Below are positions 59,780-64,000 of a DNA stretch of 64,000 nt, in pieces. How positions within the stretch are numbered: the first letter of the stretch is position 1; each line of letters opens with the position of its first letter. This DNA comes from Luteitalea pratensis (lineage in GTDB: Bacteria > Acidobacteriota > Vicinamibacteria > Vicinamibacterales > Vicinamibacteraceae), in the NCBI RefSeq assembly GCF_001618865.1, contig NZ_CP015136.1, forward strand, positions 1,213,001 through 1,277,000. The letters run 5' to 3'. The notes under the pieces were generated by a model. The model had not been told where the DNA came from, did no database searches, and saw only the letters and a program-made list of their open reading frames with translations. The translations under genes were made by a program, and so were the position numbers.

Positions 59780-60574
59780 TCACCAGGCGTGATAGTGGCC
59801 GTCCCGATGGGTGACCTCGACAGGGCGATCGTACAGCGCCGTCAGCGTCTCGGTGGTCAGCAGCGCGGCCGTGGCGCCGTCGCCGGCGATGCGTCCCTGC
59901 TTGAGCAGCACGACACGGCCGACCTCCGGGACGATGTCGGCCAGGTCGTGGGTCACGAGCAGGAGGCTCGTCCCTTCCTGTGCCAGCGCCCGCATTGTCG
60001 CGCGCACTTCGTGGGCGGCGCCCAGGTCGAGGCTCGTCATCGGCTCGTCGAGGATGAGCGCGCGCGGCCTGTGGATGAGTGCGCGTCCGATGAGCAGGCG
60101 CCGCGCCTCACCTGAAGACATCCGCGTCATCAGCCGATCGGCGAGATGTGGCAGGCCGAGCCAGGCCAGGATCTCGTCGACGCGCTCATGCATGGACGGC
60201 GTCGGCGCATGATGCGGCCACAGGCCGATGCTGCCGAAGAACGCCGAGAGCAGCAGGTCGCGCCCGGTCACCTTGCGCGTACAGGTGGCGAGCAGGTCGT
60301 TCGAGACGATGCCGATGGCGGCGCGCAGATCCCACTGGGTCCAGCGATCCTGGCCGAGCACGGTCACCGAGCTCTCTGGCCGAGCCAGAGGCCACAGGTC
60401 GCGGGTGACGAGCTTGAGGACCGTGCTCTTGCCGGAACCGTTCGGCCCGACCACGGCCACATGCTGGCCGGCCGGAATCACCAGGGAGAAATCGTCGAGG
60501 ATCGTGGCGTTGTCGCGGATCACCGTAACGTGGGAGAAGGCCAGCAAGGCGTCGGACATGTCGTCGCCGAGCAT
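59780..60574 (-). CDS. ABC transporter ATP-binding protein (ModF/PhrA-like)
   Basis: A 264-residue ATPase with Walker A (VVGPNGSGKST), Q-loop, signature RMSSGEARRLLIGRAL (the usual LSGGE is altered to MSSGE), Walker B ALILDEP and switch His in LVTHDL. Its best resemblance is to the ModF/PhrA-like ABC ATPases. No membrane or binding-protein component lies next to it, so its transporter partner, if any, is elsewhere. I start it at ATG 60574 (MLGDDMSDALLAFSHV); the ATG five codons later is also plausible. Sequence further upstream in frame has no family features. Confidence 0.88.
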   Translation of the reverse strand: MLGDDMSDALLAFSHVTVIRDNATILDDFSLVIPAGQHVAVVGPNGSGKSTVLKLVTRDLWPLARPESSVTVLGQDRWTQWDLRAAIGIVSNDLLATCTRKVTGRDLLLSAFFGSIGLWPHHAPTPSMHERVDEILAWLGLPHLADRLMTRMSSGEARRLLIGRALIHRPRALILDEPMTSLDLGAAHEVRATMRALAQEGTSLLLVTHDLADIVPEVGRVVLLKQGRIAGDGATAALLTTETLTALYDRPVEVTHRDGHYHAW

Positions 60575-60805
60575 GGTAGCCCGTTGTCTCTCGCGTCCCG
60601 CCCGCTGTGCCTTGCACGTGGGCCCGCGTCGGATTTGCCCCATGCGTCGTGAAGAAGGACACGGTCACCACTGGACCTTGGTCGATGGAGCGGCGCCACG
60701 GGTTGTCAGGGGGCCGAAGCGGGCGCAAGATACGGCCTGCGGCGAGCGCAAGCCCACGATCGTCGGATGGTCGCGCGACGGCATGTCGCGTGCATCGGAG
60801 GAAGC

Positions 60806-61576
60806 ATGGCCAGTGCGTGTGCTCGCTCGGCTCAGCGGATCGGATGGGTCTGGCCCTGCGCCCTCGCATGTGCAGCGCTGACGACTCCGAATCCCGTTGC
60901 GGTCGTCCACGCGCAGGTCGCGCCCCCCTCGTCCATCAGTTCGGCAGCGGTCACGTTCAAGCCCGAACCTCCCCTGCGCAGCTACGTCGCCATCCGGCGC
61001 CTCGAGTCTGCAAACGATCGACACAACAAGGCTGCGTGGCTCGTCGTCCGCACCTGCCTCAATGACGGCGTGTTCACGTGGGAAGCGCTGGACGAAGGCG
61101 GGTCCGAACTGATCCGGAAGCGGGTCCTGCGCGAGACGCTCGACAAGGAGGCGCAGGTGCACCGCGAAGGACTGTCGCGCCGCGGCGGCCTGACCGACGA
61201 GAACTACACGTTCTCCCCGCCGTCACCCGTCGAGGGTGGCGTGCGTGTGGCGATCGATCCTCGCAAGCGCGAGGACATGCTCGTCAAGGGCGAGATGTGG
61301 CTCTCGCCCGAGGGCACGCTGCTGCGCATCGAAGGCGATCTCGTCAAGCGGCCGTCGTTCTGGACGAAATCCGTACACCTGATCCGCCAGTACGGGCGTG
61401 TCGACGGCACGCACGTGCCGTTGCGTCTCGACATCGTGGCGCAGGTGCGACTGGTCGGCACGTCGCGACTGTCGATGACGTACCAGTACCTCGAGATCAA
61501 CGGTCGCCCCGTGCAGGATGTCTCGGAGACCTCGCTGATCACGCGCGCCACAGCCGTTCGAGCGCCGTCGCACTGA
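60806..61576 (+). CDS. Exported LolA-like-fold protein of unknown function
   Basis: A 256-residue protein starting at ATG 60806, placed 5 bp after a GGAGGAAG ribosome-binding site. A signal peptide ends near residue 37 (VVHAQ). The C-terminal two thirds (GEMWLSPEGTLLRIEGDL, FWTKSVHLIRQYGRVDGTHVPLRLD, RLSMTYQYLEINGRPV) show the alternating strand pattern of LolA/LolB/RseB-like half-barrels. These bind lipids or lipoproteins in the periplasm. I do not recognise a named family. An earlier ATG at 60767 would lengthen the N-terminus without benefit. Transcription is toward the convergent antiporter gene, 13 bp away. Confidence 0.65.
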   Translation: MASACARSAQRIGWVWPCALACAALTTPNPVAVVHAQVAPPSSISSAAVTFKPEPPLRSYVAIRRLESANDRHNKAAWLVVRTCLNDGVFTWEALDEGGSELIRKRVLRETLDKEAQVHREGLSRRGGLTDENYTFSPPSPVEGGVRVAIDPRKREDMLVKGEMWLSPEGTLLRIEGDLVKRPSFWTKSVHLIRQYGRVDGTHVPLRLDIVAQVRLVGTSRLSMTYQYLEINGRPVQDVSETSLITRATAVRAPSH

Positions 61577-61589
61577 CCCACCCGCCTGC

Positions 61590-63041
61590 CTAGGGAATCA
61601 GCCGGTAACACACCACCGCCACTGCCGTCGGCAGCAGCGCGGCCGCCGCAAGCGACAACGGCGAGATCGCGCCGCCGAAGAATCGCCCGAGAATCGCCTG
61701 TCCGGCCGGATTGGGCGCATTGGCGATCACAGTCAGGCCGCCGCCCGTGACGGCGCCCTCGACGACGGCCATCTTCGCCGCCTCGCCGAGGTTCGGCACG
61801 AGCGTCGCCAGGTAGGTGATGAGTGCGTTGTCGTTGAACGCCGTCAGCAACGCCGCGCCGAAGAAGAGCGGCGTCTCGCTGAGGCTCGCGAGCACCGGTG
61901 CGATCCACCAGCCCTGCAAGCCGCCGTGAATCACCAGGCCCGCGAGGAAGAAGCCCACGAGCAAGGGCGATTTGAGCGGGACTTCGGCCTGGCAGGCGCT
62001 GGTCGCCTTCACGAACCCGAGGAAAAACAGGAAGCCACCGATGAACAGCGCGGGGTAGTGCGAGTTGACCACCGTCCACGCCATGAACAAGCAGTGCACG
62101 ACGATGATCCACGCGGGCACGGGGACTAGCAGGCCGTGACCGCTGGCGACCGCATCGGCGTCGGGGACCTCGGGGTCGATCACCGCCGGACGCGTCGCCA
62201 GTGCCTGCAGTTCGGCGCGGAACATCGTGTAGTAGAGAAGCGCGGATCCGAACACTGCCAGCAGCGTGCGCCAGCCGAAATGGCTCATCACGTACCACAT
62301 GTCCCATCCCCACGGGCGCGCGACCATCAGGATGGGCGGTGCGGCGAAATGGGTCAGCGTGCCGCCGATCGAGACATTAACGAACAGCAGGCCCAGCGTG
62401 GCGTACTTGAGGCGCTGGCTCGGGTTGAGGTCGAAGAACTGCCGCGAGAGCAGCAGCGCGCAGATGGTCATCGCCGCCGGTTCGGTGATGAACGAGCCGA
62501 GCAGCGGGCCGATCGTCAGCGTCGCGAACCACCAGGCCGCTGGCGTGCTTCTGCCGAGCGTCGCCACCTTGCCCATCGCCCATTCGGCAAGGACGATGAT
62601 CGGCCGCGTCGAGGCCAGGGCCATGATGACAACGACGAACAGGGGCTCGGTGTAGTTGACCGTGTCGTTGACGTAGTGCTTGGTGAGTGTCCACCCGCGG
62701 GCCCACGTAGCCGCGGCGAGCAGCACCACCGCCCACAGGCCGAAGACCACCTCCACCTCGCCGACGAAATGGAGGATCTCCGACAGGAACGCGGGTTGCC
62801 GTGGCCTGCCCGCGGCATCGGCGTCATGGTCGGCGCGGTGCTGGATGTCGTGCGCGAGCGCGAGGACGCGCGGCGCCAGGAAGGTGTGCAGGATGGCGAG
62901 GCCGAAGATGCCGGTCGCGACGATATTGGCCGGATCCTGGGCGATGCGATCGGACAGCGTGTGCAACAGGCCGTCCGGTGACGCCGGGGGGTAGTCGGAC
63001 AGCGGCGTCGGGAAATGCGCGTGACTCGGGGGACCGGCCAT
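61590..63041 (-). CDS. Putative Na+/H+ antiporter
   Basis: A 483-residue membrane protein with about ten to twelve helices, starting at ATG 63041 (MAGPPSHAHFPTPLSDYPPA). It matches the 'putative Na+/H+ antiporter' family related to NhaD-type ion transporters: KHYVNDTVNYTEPLFVVVIMALASTRPI, GPLLGSFITEPAAMTICALL, VSIGGTLTHFAAPPILMVA and TAFNDNALITYLATLVP are its conserved charged and polar membrane motifs. It should exchange sodium for protons for pH and salt homeostasis. Single gene, divergent from the Gfo/Idh/MocA gene at the right edge. Ion specificity is inferred. Confidence 0.87.
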   Translation of the reverse strand: MAGPPSHAHFPTPLSDYPPASPDGLLHTLSDRIAQDPANIVATGIFGLAILHTFLAPRVLALAHDIQHRADHDADAAGRPRQPAFLSEILHFVGEVEVVFGLWAVVLLAAATWARGWTLTKHYVNDTVNYTEPLFVVVIMALASTRPIIVLAEWAMGKVATLGRSTPAAWWFATLTIGPLLGSFITEPAAMTICALLLSRQFFDLNPSQRLKYATLGLLFVNVSIGGTLTHFAAPPILMVARPWGWDMWYVMSHFGWRTLLAVFGSALLYYTMFRAELQALATRPAVIDPEVPDADAVASGHGLLVPVPAWIIVVHCLFMAWTVVNSHYPALFIGGFLFFLGFVKATSACQAEVPLKSPLLVGFFLAGLVIHGGLQGWWIAPVLASLSETPLFFGAALLTAFNDNALITYLATLVPNLGEAAKMAVVEGAVTGGGLTVIANAPNPAGQAILGRFFGGAISPLSLAAAALLPTAVAVVCYRLIP

Positions 63042-63153
63042 CGCCCGAACATAGCGGAGCCGGGCGCGCGCCACAAGCGAGAGACGGCGGGCGAGCGGCG
63101 CGTCCACGCGTGATACGCTCCGGCCGACCCTCGAATCCGGGAGCCCGAGCCTC

Positions 63154-64000
63154 ATGCTGCATCCCTCGCCTTCCTCACGCGCGACCACCGCGAATGGCCT
63201 GTCGTACCATGCGCTGCTTCGTCGATCGGCCATCGTCCTGGCGATGGCGCTGGTCCTGTCAGCACTGGTGATTCCGGCGTCGTCTGTGCGTGCCCAGGCC
63301 GCCGCCCCAGGCGGTCCGCCCCTGCGGATCGCCATCGCCGGCCTCGTGCACGGGCACGTGCGCGGTCACATGACCGCGATGGTCAAGCGCACGGACGTCG
63401 AACTGGTCGGGGTGTACGAGCCGGACGCGGCGCTGCGCCAGACGTTTGCCGAGACACACACGATCGACGCGGCGAAGATGTTCGCCGACCTGGACCGGCT
63501 GATCACGACGGCCCGGCCCGAGGCGCTCGTCGTCTACACCAACACCTTCGATCACCTGAAGGTCATCGAGATTGCCGCGAAGCATGGCGTGCACGTGATG
63601 GTCGAGAAGCCGCTGGCGGTGTCGACGGCACATGCCAGGGCGATCGAGGCCGCCGCCATGCGCGGCAAGATCCACGTGCTGGTCAACTACGAGACGACCT
63701 GGTACCGCAGCCACCGCGCGATCTGGAGGCTGATGCACGAGGAGAAGACCGGCGGCCGGATCCGCAAGATCGTGGCGATGGATGGCCACTTCGGACCGAA
63801 GGAGATCGGCACCCAGCCCGAGTTCTTCGACTGGCTCTCGGATCCGGTGCGCAATGGCGCGGGGGCGTTGTACGACTTCGGCTGCTACGGCGCCAACATC
63901 GCGACGTGGCTGCTCGACAACGAACGGCCGATCCGTGTGACGGCGGTGACCCAGCGCAACAAGCCCGCGATCTACCCCAAGGTGGACGACGAGGCCACGA
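63154..64000 (+). CDS. Exported Gfo/Idh/MocA-family oxidoreductase (truncated by window edge)
   Basis: The first 282 codons of an open frame that runs off the window. The ATG at 63154 gives a signal-like hydrophobic segment (SAIVLAMALVLSALVIPASS) without a twin-arginine motif. The Rossmann domain is altered: IAIAGLVHGHVRGHM replaces the usual GxGxxG with GLVHGH, a variant seen in a branch of secreted family members. VEKPLAVSTAHA supplies the conserved Lys. The C-terminal domain begins with GALYDFGCYGANIATWLL. Function is sugar or cyclitol oxidation by analogy. The 3' end, and whether it heads an operon, cannot be seen. Confidence 0.88.
   Translation, partial: MLHPSPSSRATTANGLSYHALLRRSAIVLAMALVLSALVIPASSVRAQAAAPGGPPLRIAIAGLVHGHVRGHMTAMVKRTDVELVGVYEPDAALRQTFAETHTIDAAKMFADLDRLITTARPEALVVYTNTFDHLKVIEIAAKHGVHVMVEKPLAVSTAHARAIEAAAMRGKIHVLVNYETTWYRSHRAIWRLMHEEKTGGRIRKIVAMDGHFGPKEIGTQPEFFDWLSDPVRNGAGALYDFGCYGANIATWLLDNERPIRVTAVTQRNKPAIYPKVDDEAT

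Noticed and set aside
61577-61589. Terminator between the LolA-like and antiporter genes
   Set aside because: The 13-bp gap is too short and contains no stem-loop with a T-tract.
1-64000. tRNA, rRNA, riboswitch or known small RNA genes
   Set aside because: I saw no cloverleaf, rRNA segment or recognised riboswitch core on reading; a covariance-model scan would be needed to exclude them fully.

Overview
This 64 kb window is high-GC chromosomal DNA from a heterotrophic, probably soil-dwelling bacterium. The gene families suggest an acidobacterium of the Vicinamibacteria (Luteitalea-like) type. They include Tat-exported Gfo/Idh/MocA oxidoreductases, a GH127 and a GH3 glycosidase, PQQ beta-propeller and PQQ-type sugar dehydrogenases, a PVC-type propeller/HEAT/cytochrome c protein, SUMF1 and ThuA-domain proteins. 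That placement is inferred from gene content only; no rRNA, tRNA or universal marker gene is present. I count about 54 genes, most of them single units or short operons with few long co-directional runs.

Layout. 0-11.5 kb: DUF2164, an O-methyltransferase, GH127, a two-component system, an acyl desaturase, a frameshifted DUF998 gene, two PQQ-propeller proteins and a cytochrome c/helix-hairpin-helix fusion. 11.5-18 kb: a minus-strand polyamine-type cluster (speD, zinc-ribbon DUF4178 protein, 63-aa membrane protein, DUF350, membrane spermidine synthase-like protein) followed by a Tat-exported FAD amine oxidase. 18-24 kb: a nucleoside-type MFS transporter, an FdhF/YdeP molybdoenzyme with FdhD, and an IS481-family insertion sequence. 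24-40.7 kb: META protein, TrpB-like enzyme, sugar dehydrogenase, Gfo/Idh/MocA proteins, PI-PLC-like protein, YqaA-type and APC membrane proteins, ThuA/EF-hand protein, an oxidoreductase-SUMF1 operon, a glycosyltransferase and a frameshifted surface-repeat protein. 40.7-64 kb: GH3, PVC-type cytochrome protein, amidohydrolase, ApbE, ribokinase, DUF1593 hydrolase, D-2-hydroxyacid dehydrogenase, cytochrome-fused sugar dehydrogenase, CBS protein, gamma-glutamyltransferase, SelO, ABC ATPase, a LolA-like protein, a Na+/H+ antiporter and a truncated Gfo/Idh/MocA gene at the right edge.

Many genes together suggest periplasmic breakdown and oxidation of plant or microbial sugars (GH127, GH3, sugar dehydrogenases, Gfo/Idh/MocA enzymes, ribokinase, DUF1593) feeding electrons to c-type cytochromes. 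The polyamine-type cluster is the clearest functional unit of poorly described role.

The most striking feature is non-coding. Nearly every intergenic gap carries short tandem repeats, most with a 7-bp unit but with many different unit sequences. A second set of palindromic elements (cores GTAGGGC..CGCTCTCCGAGCG and GTCGACC-TTCA-GGTCGAC) also lies inside or at the ends of coding sequences and supplies stop codons, tails and linkers.
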